Below, piece by piece: positions 1-8,022 of a stretch of DNA of 64,000 bases. Under the pieces are notes generated by a model. That model saw only the letters and a list, made by a program, of their open reading frames with translations. It searched no databases and had not been told where the DNA came from. How positions within the stretch are numbered: position 1 is the stretch's first letter; each line of letters begins with the position of its first letter. The translations under genes and the position numbers were made by a program. The stretch covers positions 1 to 64,000 of the forward strand of contig NZ_FNAC01000014.1 in the NCBI RefSeq assembly GCF_900101705.1, in the 5' to 3' direction. The stretch is from Algoriphagus faecimaris (GTDB lineage: Bacteria > Bacteroidota > Bacteroidia > Cytophagales > Cyclobacteriaceae).

Positions 1-242
1 ATGCTTCGAGGCGTTACCCCCGCACATAAGGGACTTTCACCCTCTGGAATAATTTGATATCTTCGATACCAGATGCCCATGCTGGGCACACACACGGGTT
101 TGGCAAAAGTGGCGGTTCAGTGCTCCGCAGACACATTTGTGGTTAATCAAAGTTTGGTTCTCCGCATCAACATTTGTGGTGAAAATCGCCACCTTCGCCA
201 AGCCCGAAACCGTTGTGCTTCATTATGACCAACCGCTAACCA
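1..242. repeat. Non-coding segment with long imperfect inverted repeat
   Basis: No gene is supported here. An imperfect inverted repeat pairs 91-114 (CACACGGGTTTGGC...GTGGCG) with 187-217 (CGCCACC...GTTGTG); the arms match apart from a 7-8 base bulge and a few mismatches. Between the arms lie two direct copies of a ~21-base sequence (123-143 and 160-180, both beginning CTCCGCA and ending CATTTGTGGT). The segment ends immediately before the DUF6090 start codon. The folded, bulged shape resembles integron-type recombination sites or the end of a small mobile element, but no integrase is visible and the window edge cuts the context, so the identity is open. Confidence 0.5.
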
Positions 243-1040
243 ATGATAAAATTCTTTAGAAAAATAAGACAAAATCTACTTTCAGAAGGAAACACTGGAA
301 AGCCTGCCTACCGGACAGGCAAGTATTTGAAATATGCAATTGGTGAAATTGTGCTTGTGGTTATTGGAATTTTGATTGCCCTTCAGATTAATAATTGGAA
401 TAAGAATCGAAAATTACAAAAAATAGAAGTACAGATTTACACAGAACTAAAAAGTGATTTACTACAAACAAGAAATGATTTAAACGAAACAATTGCTAAA
501 CATAAAGAAATATTCAAGTCAAGTCAGCAGCTTATAACCGATATCTATAATAAGAAATCTAATTCTCGAATAATTTATAATTCATTGACCAACTCCAGTG
601 CTGAATTTCAAATTATTCCTAAAACAAGTGCATTTGAAAATTTAAAAAACATTGGATTAAACACCTTATCTAATGATAGTTTACGTGTTGCTATAACCAA
701 TTTATTTCAATTAAATTTAAAGCGATTAGATGATGAACTTGGGATGAAACAAGCTGAAATGAATATGTCAAAGCTTATTCAGCCTTTTCTATTCAAATAT
801 TTGACTGCAGATTATAGTCAACCAATAAAATATGGGTTTATACATTCTGACTCTATATCTATTTTCAAATTAAAAATAAATAAGTACAATGAATTTTTAA
901 ATGACAATGATCTTATTAAGGCTTTGCAGTTAGCACTCTTCAATAGAGGTAAAATAATTGATGAAGAAATAGAAACTATGAAGTTAATAGATAGTGTGAT
1001 TTACGGTATTGAAGAGGAACTTAAAAAATTGAAAAAATAA
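243..1040 (+). CDS. DUF6090 family membrane-anchored protein
   Basis: A 265-residue protein with the N-terminal pattern of the Bacteroidota DUF6090 family: a basic start (MIKFFRKIRQNLL), one membrane segment at about residues 32-50 (YAIGEIVLVVIGILIALQI), then NNWN and a long charged, helical region. The function of the family is unknown; the C-terminal part is probably periplasmic or cytoplasmic and membrane-tethered. The gene is clearly richer in A+T than the genes after it, which suggests transfer. Residues about 21-27 (PAYRTGK) are extra compared with the usual spacing between the start motif and the membrane segment and are encoded by a GC-rich palindromic insertion. No partner gene is adjacent. 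Confidence 0.75.
   Translation: MIKFFRKIRQNLLSEGNTGKPAYRTGKYLKYAIGEIVLVVIGILIALQINNWNKNRKLQKIEVQIYTELKSDLLQTRNDLNETIAKHKEIFKSSQQLITDIYNKKSNSRIIYNSLTNSSAEFQIIPKTSAFENLKNIGLNTLSNDSLRVAITNLFQLNLKRLDDELGMKQAEMNMSKLIQPFLFKYLTADYSQPIKYGFIHSDSISIFKLKINKYNEFLNDNDLIKALQLALFNRGKIIDEEIETMKLIDSVIYGIEEELKKLKK
302..320. repeat. Short GC-rich imperfect palindrome inside a coding sequence
   Basis: The sequence GCCTGCCTACCGGACAGGC has ends that pair (GCCTG with CAGGC) and stands out as GC-rich within an AT-rich gene. It adds codons in frame to the DUF6090 gene just before its membrane segment. Short elements of this kind (CCTGCC..CCGG..GGCAGG) occur as dispersed repeats in Bacteroidota genomes; that background is from memory, and the copy number in this genome cannot be seen here. 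Confidence 0.55.
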
Positions 1041-1528
1041 CGAAAGCACAATATTGTATTCCATCAATGATACATAGTTTATTTTCTCGCTTTTTTTCTT
1101 TGTTTAGGCTGTATTTGGATTAATTGTCTGATATCTGGACTGATTGGAAGAAGTCAAGAATGGGCAAAGCGGTGCCTTGCGGGTGGGATGCCCACTCGCC
1201 TTGTTTTTAACCCCTGTCTAGGCGTAGGATTTACTCTGCATCAATGAAGTGCAATTGGAAAACATAAATTTTCGTGATTCAAAACGTCGATTTTCGAATG
1301 AAGCAATTAACAAATTTGTATTCATATGAAGGTAGGATCGCGCATATGAAAAGGCTTTTGTAAAGATTTTTAGGGAGTGGTCAGGTAGAAGGTAAGTTAA
1401 ACTACACCTAAGTCGGATTGGATTAAAAGAATTCCAGTACCGAACCTACCAAGCGCAAACTATTTCTGACTCATCCTGTTCACTAAATAAACAAGGTTTG
1501 ATCAGAACCCTGCAAACTAACCACAACC
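1041..1528. other. 488-bp intergenic region with one strong hairpin
   Basis: No open reading frame with credible coding features and no tRNA-like fold was recognised. The only clear structure is a hairpin at 1179-1199: a 9-bp stem GCGGGTGGG/CCCACTCGC (one G-T pair) closed by the trinucleotide ATG. It is not followed by a T-run, so it is a poor terminator candidate and resembles an isolated REP-like element. The rest is AT-rich and probably holds the promoter of the CIA30 gene and the 3' end of the DUF6090 transcript. Confidence 0.5.
1179..1199. repeat. Isolated 9-bp-stem hairpin with 3-nt loop
   Basis: GCGGGTGGG - ATG - CCCACTCGC, one wobble pair, flanked by CCTT on the left and CTTG on the right. 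The stem with a three-base loop is similar in architecture, not in sequence, to the REP-like hairpins at 52.9-54.7 kb. Confidence 0.5.
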
Positions 1529-2059
1529 ATGAAAACTTTTCTTTTATTCGCCTTAATCCCCTTTCTTATGAGCACGTTACTGGTTTTTGATTTTGGTTCT
1601 ACTTCCGATTGGTCTGATTGGGAAATCGAAAACGACACCGTGATGGGCGGGGTATCCTCAAGCAAGCTTACACGAAGTGAAGGTGGGCACGCGGTATTTA
1701 CCGGTGCTGTTTCCTTGGAAAATAACGGGGGCTTTGCTTCGATGCAATATCATTTTCCACCCAAAAATATCAGCGGCTATACCAAGGCTATTCTCCGTCT
1801 CAAGGGTGATGGCAAGGCATATCAATTTCGAATCAAAGCCAATCTCCGAGAGCGGGCAGCCTACATCTACACGTTTAAAACTACCGGAGAATGGCAAACT
1901 GTCGAAATCCCTCTGAACAAAATGGAGCCTTCCTTCCGCGGCAATAAACTGAACATTCCCAACTTCAATGCCGATCAGATACAAGAAGTCCGCTTTATGA
2001 TCGGCAATGGCAAAAACGAAAATTTTCGATTGGAGGTGGAAAAAATCGAGTTGCAGTAG
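1529..2059 (+). CDS. CIA30 family protein, probably exported
   Basis: A 176-residue protein made almost entirely of a CIA30 domain (family of the complex I intermediate-associated protein 30), a galactose-binding-like beta sandwich. Typical features are the WEIENDTVMGGVS motif near residue 33, then GGFAS, LRLKGDGKAYQFRIK and the closing VRFMIGN segment. The first ~18 residues are hydrophobic (MKTFLLFALIPFLMS) and could be a signal peptide or anchor. In bacteria these proteins are of unknown role; mitochondrial CIA30 assists complex I assembly, but nothing around this gene points to respiration. The gene stands alone and is followed by a hairpin plus T-run. Confidence 0.8.
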   Translation: MKTFLLFALIPFLMSTLLVFDFGSTSDWSDWEIENDTVMGGVSSSKLTRSEGGHAVFTGAVSLENNGGFASMQYHFPPKNISGYTKAILRLKGDGKAYQFRIKANLRERAAYIYTFKTTGEWQTVEIPLNKMEPSFRGNKLNIPNFNADQIQEVRFMIGNGKNENFRLEVEKIELQ

Positions 2060-2130
2060 GCTAATTTGGAACTGCCCTTTCACTTCGACAGGATTGTATT
2101 ACCCTCCTAAACCGTCGCGAAGTGTTCGAG

Positions 2131-2151
2131 ACCTTAGTTTTAAGGTTTTTT
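2131..2151 (+). terminator. Probable intrinsic terminator after the CIA30 gene
   Basis: A 6-bp stem ACCTTA/TAAGGT with loop GTTT is followed directly by a T-run. It lies about 70 bp past the stop codon of the CIA30 gene and before the lactate permease gene. The stem is short and AT-rich. Confidence 0.4.
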
Positions 2152-2264
2152 GGCACAAAGCCCACTCCTAATTTTAAAAGCTAACATTGAATCTCTATTT
2201 TGGATGTAAAATCAAAAATCGATTAGCTCGATTAAGGATTCACCTTTCATTTTACCATCATTTT

Positions 2265-3698
2265 ATGGAACTGTTTTCTACGCTAGGTTCATTAACTTTT
2301 CTACTGATTGGCGCTTTTTACCTGAGAAAACTCTGGCTAGGGGCCGTTTTAGCGCTGATCTTTTTGATCAGTTTCAAGCTATTTTCGAATGGGGATCTCG
2401 GCTATTTTTCTATTCCTGCCATCAATGGAATAGTCATCAGCATCGAACTCGCCCTATTGCTCTTTGGTGCCTACCTGCTATTCAAACTCCTGCAAGCAAA
2501 CGACCACTTCAGGACACTCAATCAAATCACCTCGGCCTTTTCTTCCAGACTGACCGTGATTATCTTATTCGCCTATTTTTTGGGAAGCTTTATGGAAGGG
2601 GTAGCCGGCTTTGGGATTCCGGCCATGCTGATCACCCCGATGCTGTTTACCTTGGGGTTCAGACCACAAACCTGCATCATTATTCCTCTCGCAGCCAATA
2701 CGACAGCGGTCACTTTTGGGGCGTTGGGTACACCCTTAAAAATAGGCTTAGGCATTCTCGAACCTGACGCAGCGGTACAGTTTACTGTTTTTCTCAATTT
2801 CATTCCCGCCATTTTACTTCCCTTTTTCCTAGCATTTCTCTTTGAAAAAACCGAACAAACCAAAATCAATTGGCGCGAAAACTGGAAAATGCTCTTAGGC
2901 GCCGGAGTAATATATGCGGTTTTGTACCTATCGACCGGCTTATTTACGATTGAATACGCCTCGGTCATTTCGGGAATCTTAGGAATGCTACTCTACACTT
3001 TCTTTTTTGTTTCCAAAGAAGAAAATCCACCCCTACGTTCCTGGTTCGACACGTTTTATCCCTATTTGATTTTTATCCTCTTGCTCCTTGTGTCCAAATA
3101 TTTCCTCTCCGACCTGTCTTGGTCCATCGCTGCAGGTACCCGAGCGATATCCCTATATCAGCCCGGAATCATTTTTATCCTAGCAGCTTTGGTCTACCAT
3201 CTTTACATCAAAGCTAAAGTCAGCTCCCCGCTTTCCTTTGACTATCATTTAAAAAGCACTAGCCAAGTCGTATCCAAGACTGTGCTTACGCTATTTGTAT
3301 TGGTTAGCTACGCACAATTTATTCGGGTAGATATTGCGCTACTCACTCAAAACCACCTTTCCGATTTGGGTGAAGGGGCCAAACTGATTGTGAGTCCAAT
3401 TTTAGGAATAGTGGGTACTTTTCTAAGTGGAAGTGCTACGATGAGCAATCTTATTTTTGGAAATACCATCCAATCCGCAGCATTTGCGGTCTCCAACGCA
3501 TTTTTGCTCTCAGCCTTATTGAATACCGGTAGTGCCATAGGCAATTGTATTTCTTTACAAAATATCCTGATGGTCAAGTCTGTCATCAATGCTCCGGAGG
3601 TAAATTACTCAAACATTATGAAATTAAATCTGATTCTGATTGCTCTCTATCTAGTCCTTGTAGTCGGAATGTCCTTTCTGATTGCAGCATGGACTTAA
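2265..3698 (+). CDS. L-lactate permease family transporter (LctP/LldP type)
   Basis: Integral membrane protein of 477 residues from the ATG at 2265. The reading frame is open upstream to a TTG at 2187, but the upstream residues (basic, non-hydrophobic) do not fit and ATG MELFSTLGSLTFLL begins a membrane segment. About 12-13 hydrophobic segments are visible, with family motifs GSFMEGVAGFGIPAML near residue 105, ANTTAVTFGALGTP, and GTFLSGSATMSN and NTGSAIGNCISLQN towards the end. The family takes up L- or D-lactate or glycolate with protons. It is shorter than the ~550 residues of LldP. A large FAD/Fe-S 2-hydroxyacid dehydrogenase is encoded ~38 kb away, not adjacent, so substrate is inferred from family only. 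Confidence 0.85.
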   Translation: MELFSTLGSLTFLLIGAFYLRKLWLGAVLALIFLISFKLFSNGDLGYFSIPAINGIVISIELALLLFGAYLLFKLLQANDHFRTLNQITSAFSSRLTVIILFAYFLGSFMEGVAGFGIPAMLITPMLFTLGFRPQTCIIIPLAANTTAVTFGALGTPLKIGLGILEPDAAVQFTVFLNFIPAILLPFFLAFLFEKTEQTKINWRENWKMLLGAGVIYAVLYLSTGLFTIEYASVISGILGMLLYTFFFVSKEENPPLRSWFDTFYPYLIFILLLLVSKYFLSDLSWSIAAGTRAISLYQPGIIFILAALVYHLYIKAKVSSPLSFDYHLKSTSQVVSKTVLTLFVLVSYAQFIRVDIALLTQNHLSDLGEGAKLIVSPILGIVGTFLSGSATMSNLIFGNTIQSAAFAVSNAFLLSALLNTGSAIGNCISLQNILMVKSVINAPEVNYSNIMKLNLILIALYLVLVVGMSFLIAAWT

Positions 3699-3843
3699 AT
3701 TCAGAGCAGGTTTCAGAAGGCTACCCCACTCCCATTTACCGCTGCGGTGATTCGCCTTTATTCAATAAGCTATTCTCTCTTTCCTTTGATTTTTTCATAA
3801 TTTTCAAACCCAATAAGGCATCACATCTTTCTCCATTCTCATC

Positions 3844-4947
3844 ATGAAGGCATTTCGGGTCCTAATCATACTTTTTATCAGTGTCGAAGCTTTTGGTCAA
3901 AACGTAAGCTACAATTACCTCCTTGATTCCAGTTCTTCAGAAACACGGGAAGTAATGCAACTTTTTGAAAATTACCTGGCATCCAACCCTCAAGATCAAG
4001 GGAAAAATACCTATTGGAGCGCCGAAGAACAGCAACAACACAAAAACTATGACTTTTTGGAAAGTGAGTTTCAGCCCTCACTCTACATGGGGTTTCCTAC
4101 GCATGTTTTGAGTATCAAATTTCTAGAGGACCATTGCCAAATTAAGGTTCAGTTTTCCTATACCCAAGAAGACGGAAGCCCCTATGTCCTAGCCATCGTA
4201 AACTATATTGCCAAAAGAGAAAATGGAGCTTACAAATTGTTTAATGCACTTACAGTTAACCGACAAGAGTGGAATTGCACCACAGTGGGTTGGGTGGATT
4301 TTTACTATCCTCCCTACCATGTCTTCGACTATGAAAAGGCCCAAAAACTGAATGATTTTATCCATCAGATTTGTACTAATTTTGGGGTAGAACCGACCGT
4401 ATTTGACTATTATTTGGCCGATGATTTCGATGAAATCCAACAATTAAAAGGACTTGATTATTACCTCGGGATGGGTGGCACTTCCAAACCTCGCGGTAAA
4501 GCAACTGATGACAAGGTGTATTGTGGGGGCTTGGGGGAATATTATCCACATGAAGTTTTTCACGTTCAGATTGATAAGCATTTTCCCAACAACCATTTTT
4601 GGGCCTCGGAAGGCATTGCTACTTTTTTAGGGGGTAGTCGAGGGGAAAGTTTGGATTGGCACATCGTAAGAACCAATGCGTATTTAAAAACCCATCCCGA
4701 ACTCAATTTGAATGAGATGCTGAATTTGTCCAACCTGGATAGCGAAACGTCTTTTCATTACGTTTTAGGCGGGCTAATTGCAAAAAAGCTTTTTGAGAAA
4801 GGAGGCTGGAGTTTGCTGAAAGAATTATTAAACAGTGGAAAAAGCGCGGAAGACTACTACCAAGCGATAGAAAAGCACCTTGGAATTAAGCAAACGGAGT
4901 TGAATGAATACATAAGAGCTGAATTGGACAGGGAGACGATCAACTAG
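3844..4947 (+). CDS. Secreted gluzincin-like zinc metallopeptidase, uncharacterised
   Basis: A 367-residue protein with a signal peptide (residues 1-18, cleavage after AFGQ). A zinc-binding HEVFH motif lies at 236-240, followed by a likely third ligand Glu in ASEGIATF at about 256, which is the gluzincin arrangement. The N-terminal ~160 residues are beta-rich and look like a separate substrate or inhibitory domain; the C-terminal ~110 residues are helical, as in M1-like peptidases. The active-site context (YYPHEVFHV...FWASEGIATFLGG) is clear but I do not recognise a named family. Likely periplasmic or extracellular. The gene is monocistronic by appearance. Confidence 0.65.
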   Translation: MKAFRVLIILFISVEAFGQNVSYNYLLDSSSSETREVMQLFENYLASNPQDQGKNTYWSAEEQQQHKNYDFLESEFQPSLYMGFPTHVLSIKFLEDHCQIKVQFSYTQEDGSPYVLAIVNYIAKRENGAYKLFNALTVNRQEWNCTTVGWVDFYYPPYHVFDYEKAQKLNDFIHQICTNFGVEPTVFDYYLADDFDEIQQLKGLDYYLGMGGTSKPRGKATDDKVYCGGLGEYYPHEVFHVQIDKHFPNNHFWASEGIATFLGGSRGESLDWHIVRTNAYLKTHPELNLNEMLNLSNLDSETSFHYVLGGLIAKKLFEKGGWSLLKELLNSGKSAEDYYQAIEKHLGIKQTELNEYIRAELDRETIN

Positions 4948-4987
4948 TAATTAGTGATTTGCTCCACTAGCCCAACTTTCTCTCAAA

Positions 4988-5389
4988 TCATTTTTTAACC
5001 TCAATCAGATCCAAACTATCGACCCATCGCCTTGCAGCTTCTAAAGATTTGACCACTTGATAAGGTACGGGCTGATTTTGAAATGAAAAAATCATCGAAA
5101 GCACGGCTCGAATCACAGGATTGGGAATCACATAAGCTGTTCCTGCACAATACTTTAGCATCAAGTCTCGATTATCCTTCAGCCATTGAGCCTGCATTTT
5201 CTGATGAGAGAGCGCAGGAATACTAGCTTGGGAAGCATCAAAAATAATAGCCAACCGCTTCTCAGACCGATAGCAGGCTTTTGTCTCATCGAGATAGGCC
5301 CGAAAGTTTTGATCAGTGCTCTTATTTCCCGTAAACCGGATATGGATGAGGGGAAATTCTGATTCATCGATTATTGCATAGGATTTCAT
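4988..5389 (-). CDS. Conserved hypothetical protein, STAS/SpoIIAA-like
   Basis: A soluble 133-residue protein with no signal peptide. Its pattern (beta strand LIHIRFTG, helix FRAYLDETKACYR, strand LAIIFDAS, helix, strand GTAYVIPNPVIRAVLSMIF, closing strand PYQVVKSLEAARRWV) fits the small SpoIIAA/STAS-like fold found in many Bacteroidota hypotheticals. No conserved phosphorylatable serine position or anti-sigma neighbour can be assigned, so a regulatory role is only a possibility. It is transcribed divergently from the ATP-grasp gene. Confidence 0.5.
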   Translation of the reverse strand: MKSYAIIDESEFPLIHIRFTGNKSTDQNFRAYLDETKACYRSEKRLAIIFDASQASIPALSHQKMQAQWLKDNRDLMLKYCAGTAYVIPNPVIRAVLSMIFSFQNQPVPYQVVKSLEAARRWVDSLDLIEVKK

Positions 5390-5542
5390 ACATCAAAAAC
5401 CTACAAATGCCGAAAGAGTTCAAATGGAAGCCACCGCCTCCCAAAGCCATAAAACCAGGCCACCATTTAACTTTAAATTGAAAAAATACCCGCTTAAAAT
5501 TCCGTTCAAAATCTTATTTTCAGGTCTTCAAAACTGAATACA

Positions 5543-6430
5543 ATGCCTCACTGTGCCTTTCTTTCCATTGCCAATACCGACGGCTGGTTTATCGACGATG
5601 ATTTGGTTCATCCCCACCTCAGACGCTTAGGTTGGGAAGTCCAAAATATCCCATGGAATCAGCCTACGGATTGGAATACATTTGATCTCGTTATCATCCG
5701 AAGTCCTTGGGATTATCAGCAGCACCTGGAGGAGTTTCTGGAAGTCTTGGATCAGATCGAACAGTCCCAAGCCACCTTGCTCAATTCCCTTGATTTGGTT
5801 CGCTGGAATATCCACAAAGGCTATCTCTTTGAGCTGGAAAGTAAAGGAGTGGAGCTAGTTCCCACCCTTCGTTTTGAGCAATTGAATCAAAAAACACTGA
5901 AGGACGCTTTTACCCAGCTTAATTCAGATCAACTCATCGTCAAACCCCTCATCGGCGCCAATGCAGACGATACTTTTTGGATCAAAGAGAGAGAATCCAA
6001 GAACTGGGAAAAACCGCTGAAGATTTTTGAAAATAAGGAAGGGATGATTCAGCCCTTTATGAATGCTGTGGTTGAGGAAGGTGAGTTTTCTTTGATGTAT
6101 TTTGAGGGAAAGCTCAGCCATAGTATTCTCAAAACCGTAGGCCAAGGGGATTTCCGGGTACAAGAGGAGCATGGCGGTGGAGTGATTGCTATCCCAAAGC
6201 CGGAAGATGCTCTTTTACAAGCTGCTGAAAAGGCCATGAAAGCACTTCCCGAATCACCTTGCTATGCGAGAGTGGATTTGATCCGAACGCTAGGCAATTC
6301 CTTTGCCCTGATGGAATTGGAGCTGATCGAACCCTGCCTTTATTTTCGTTTTGATGAAAATTCACCACGCGTTTTTGCGGAGCAATTGGATCGTTTTTGG
6401 AAACAAAAAATCAGCACATCCAGGACCTAA
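5543..6430 (+). CDS. ATP-grasp family protein (DcsG/RimK-like)
   Basis: A 295-residue soluble protein of the ATP-grasp type. It has an N-terminal pre-ATP-grasp region (LGWEVQNIPWNQ; VIIRSPWDYQ near residue 53), the RWNIHKGYLFELESKG segment typical of glutathione-synthetase-like and cycloserine-ligase (DcsG)-like enzymes at about 94, the nucleotide-binding lysine in IVKPLIGANADD near 132, and a metal-binding end (YARVDLIR...LMELELIEPCLYF) near 250-270. Such enzymes join a carboxylate to an amine with ATP; the substrates here are unknown. No biosynthetic cluster surrounds it. Confidence 0.75.
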   Translation: MPHCAFLSIANTDGWFIDDDLVHPHLRRLGWEVQNIPWNQPTDWNTFDLVIIRSPWDYQQHLEEFLEVLDQIEQSQATLLNSLDLVRWNIHKGYLFELESKGVELVPTLRFEQLNQKTLKDAFTQLNSDQLIVKPLIGANADDTFWIKERESKNWEKPLKIFENKEGMIQPFMNAVVEEGEFSLMYFEGKLSHSILKTVGQGDFRVQEEHGGGVIAIPKPEDALLQAAEKAMKALPESPCYARVDLIRTLGNSFALMELELIEPCLYFRFDENSPRVFAEQLDRFWKQKISTSRT

Positions 6431-6464
6431 ATGATGCTTTTAGAATTGAAAGTTGAGGCGCCTT

Positions 6465-7532
6465 TCAAAAGGGAAAAATCAACAGCGAATGCTGACTCAC
6501 CGTATTGAAATCCCTCCATACCCGATTGAGCTCTGTTTCGGTTTTGGCGGCTTCCAAGCCTGCAAAAGGATACAATTCGGCATTCCACTTTCGACATCTT
6601 CCAGTCATTTTCCGACTGATTTTGCTGAGCGAATATTGAGTTTTGAAAGAAAGCTCCCGCTTTTCCTCCAGTTCCCTCCAAGCTTTCTCCACTTTTGAAT
6701 AAAATGTAGCTCTCACCCCAGCCATTTTCTTATCGGATTTTCTGACCAGCTTCTCAAAAAAAGCGATCTGATCAGGAGAGAAGGCCTTTCGCTCTTGTCT
6801 TTTCCAAAAAGACTCCTTAATCAATTCCTGCAAATGCAGGCTAATACCCAAAATATTCACTGCCAAAGTAGCTTCTGCAAAAGGCAAAAAAGGGAATTGA
6901 TAAATGGGATCGGGGAGTTTTGCTTTTGCGGGAAGTATTTCAAATGAACGATGGAGCGGTACTCGCAGCTTATCCGTTCTGAAGGCATGACTGCCCGTAG
7001 CGACCATCCCCATGTAATGCCAAGCGTCGAGGATTTGTACCTCTTCCCTTTTTAGGATAAAAGCTTTGATCAGCGGTTCACCGGATTCATTACGAACCAA
7101 TTTACCATCCTCCCAAATTTCACAATTAGCCGTAAGATGGGTCGCATGAACCGCTCCCGAGGCATAGGTCCAATGCCCGGAAATCAAGTAGGAATCGCCC
7201 AAGATTTCGGCCTTCCCCCCTACAAAACCACTGCCTGCCAGACAAACCTTGGGATTAGAAAAAACCTCTTGGCGCAATCCTTCATCCAAAAAGCCCACAA
7301 ACCAACCTGCACCAGCGCAAAGAGTGACGGTCCAACCCAGACTACCGTCCCATTTGGCTAGTTGCTCTTCCACCCTAAGCGCTTCGGGAAAAGGCAATTC
7401 AAGTCCTCCGAGCGCTTTAGGCACAAAAAGCTTGAACCAATTTTCGGAATATATTTTATCCAGCCAGTCCGGAATCAAGCTCCCCTTTTCTTCTGATTTT
7501 TTTGCGTTTGATGAAGAAAACAACTTATCCAT
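6465..7532 (-). CDS. Acyl-CoA dehydrogenase-like flavoprotein
   Basis: A 355-residue protein with the N-terminal and middle domains of the acyl-CoA dehydrogenase/flavin-dependent monooxygenase group: helical start, PKALGGLELPFPEALRVEEQLAKWDGSLGW near 38-67, and the beta domain with LAGSGFVGGKAEILGDSYLISGHWTYASGA near 93-124. The C-terminal helical domain is present but poorly conserved, and I cannot identify a catalytic glutamate. It may use reduced flavin (two-component oxygenase type) rather than CoA thioesters. No flavin reductase is adjacent. The gene is convergent with the ATP-grasp gene. Confidence 0.65.
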   Translation of the reverse strand: MDKLFSSSNAKKSEEKGSLIPDWLDKIYSENWFKLFVPKALGGLELPFPEALRVEEQLAKWDGSLGWTVTLCAGAGWFVGFLDEGLRQEVFSNPKVCLAGSGFVGGKAEILGDSYLISGHWTYASGAVHATHLTANCEIWEDGKLVRNESGEPLIKAFILKREEVQILDAWHYMGMVATGSHAFRTDKLRVPLHRSFEILPAKAKLPDPIYQFPFLPFAEATLAVNILGISLHLQELIKESFWKRQERKAFSPDQIAFFEKLVRKSDKKMAGVRATFYSKVEKAWRELEEKRELSFKTQYSLSKISRKMTGRCRKWNAELYPFAGLEAAKTETELNRVWRDFNTVSQHSLLIFPF

Positions 7533-7614
7533 AGCATTGAAAATGATTTAAGCTGCTAAATATCAGTTTATTGAATTTAGCTAAACAATTCAGGGTTTGC
7601 CTTGTTTAATAGTT

Positions 7615-7968
7615 ATGAAATCAATATTTAAACCCGAAGGTAGAATTACAAGACGAAAATATTTGACACTTTTCATGTTTTTTTATTTCGTCAATCTCTT
7701 GTGTCTAATGAAAGCTTGGGAGGCCTATCAATTAGAAGCGTGGCCCTCATTCTTTTCCTTCTCGACAATCCTTATTGCATCCATCGTGCTACTAATGATT
7801 CAAGCCATACGACGTCTCCACGATATAGGTTTGGATTGGAAATACTCCTTGTATTTATTGATTCCACCACCGGTAAATTTCGTAGGATTCTTATGGCTAG
7901 CGTGGAAAGAGGGGGAAGAGGGACCTAATAAATATGGTTTAGATCCCAGAAAAACTGATTTAGTTTAG
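7615..7968 (+). CDS. DUF805 family inner membrane protein
   Basis: A 117-residue membrane protein (start ATGAAATCAATA at 7615; the six upstream codons in frame do not fit the family). The hallmark features are the start FKPEGRITRRKYL, the motif AIRRLHDIG after the second membrane segment, and a C-terminal GEEGPNKYGLDP. Three to four membrane segments are expected. The role of DUF805 proteins is unknown. It is followed by a strong bidirectional terminator shared with the convergent esterase gene. Confidence 0.8.
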   Translation: MKSIFKPEGRITRRKYLTLFMFFYFVNLLCLMKAWEAYQLEAWPSFFSFSTILIASIVLLMIQAIRRLHDIGLDWKYSLYLLIPPPVNFVGFLWLAWKEGEEGPNKYGLDPRKTDLV

Positions 7969-7983
7969 TTTTTGGTTAAAAGA

Positions 7984-8017
7984 AAAAGGACAAGCAGAAT
8001 AATCAGCTTGTCCTTTT
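7984..8017. terminator. Bidirectional intrinsic terminator
   Basis: A perfect 12-bp stem AAAAGGACAAGC/GCTTGTCCTTTT with a 10-nt loop. The A-run on the left and T-run on the right let it act on both strands, between the convergent DUF805 and esterase genes. Confidence 0.85.
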
Positions 8018-8022
8018 ATTTT

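Noticed and set aside
1041..1528. tRNA or small RNA gene
   Set aside because: No cloverleaf or known RNA motif was found by eye; only one isolated hairpin is present.
1658..2083. 141-codon minus-strand ORF
   Set aside because: Antisense to the CIA30 gene; no motif.
2187..2264. TTG start for lactate permease
   Set aside because: Residues before ATG 2265 are polar and do not match the family; the ATG opens directly into a membrane segment.
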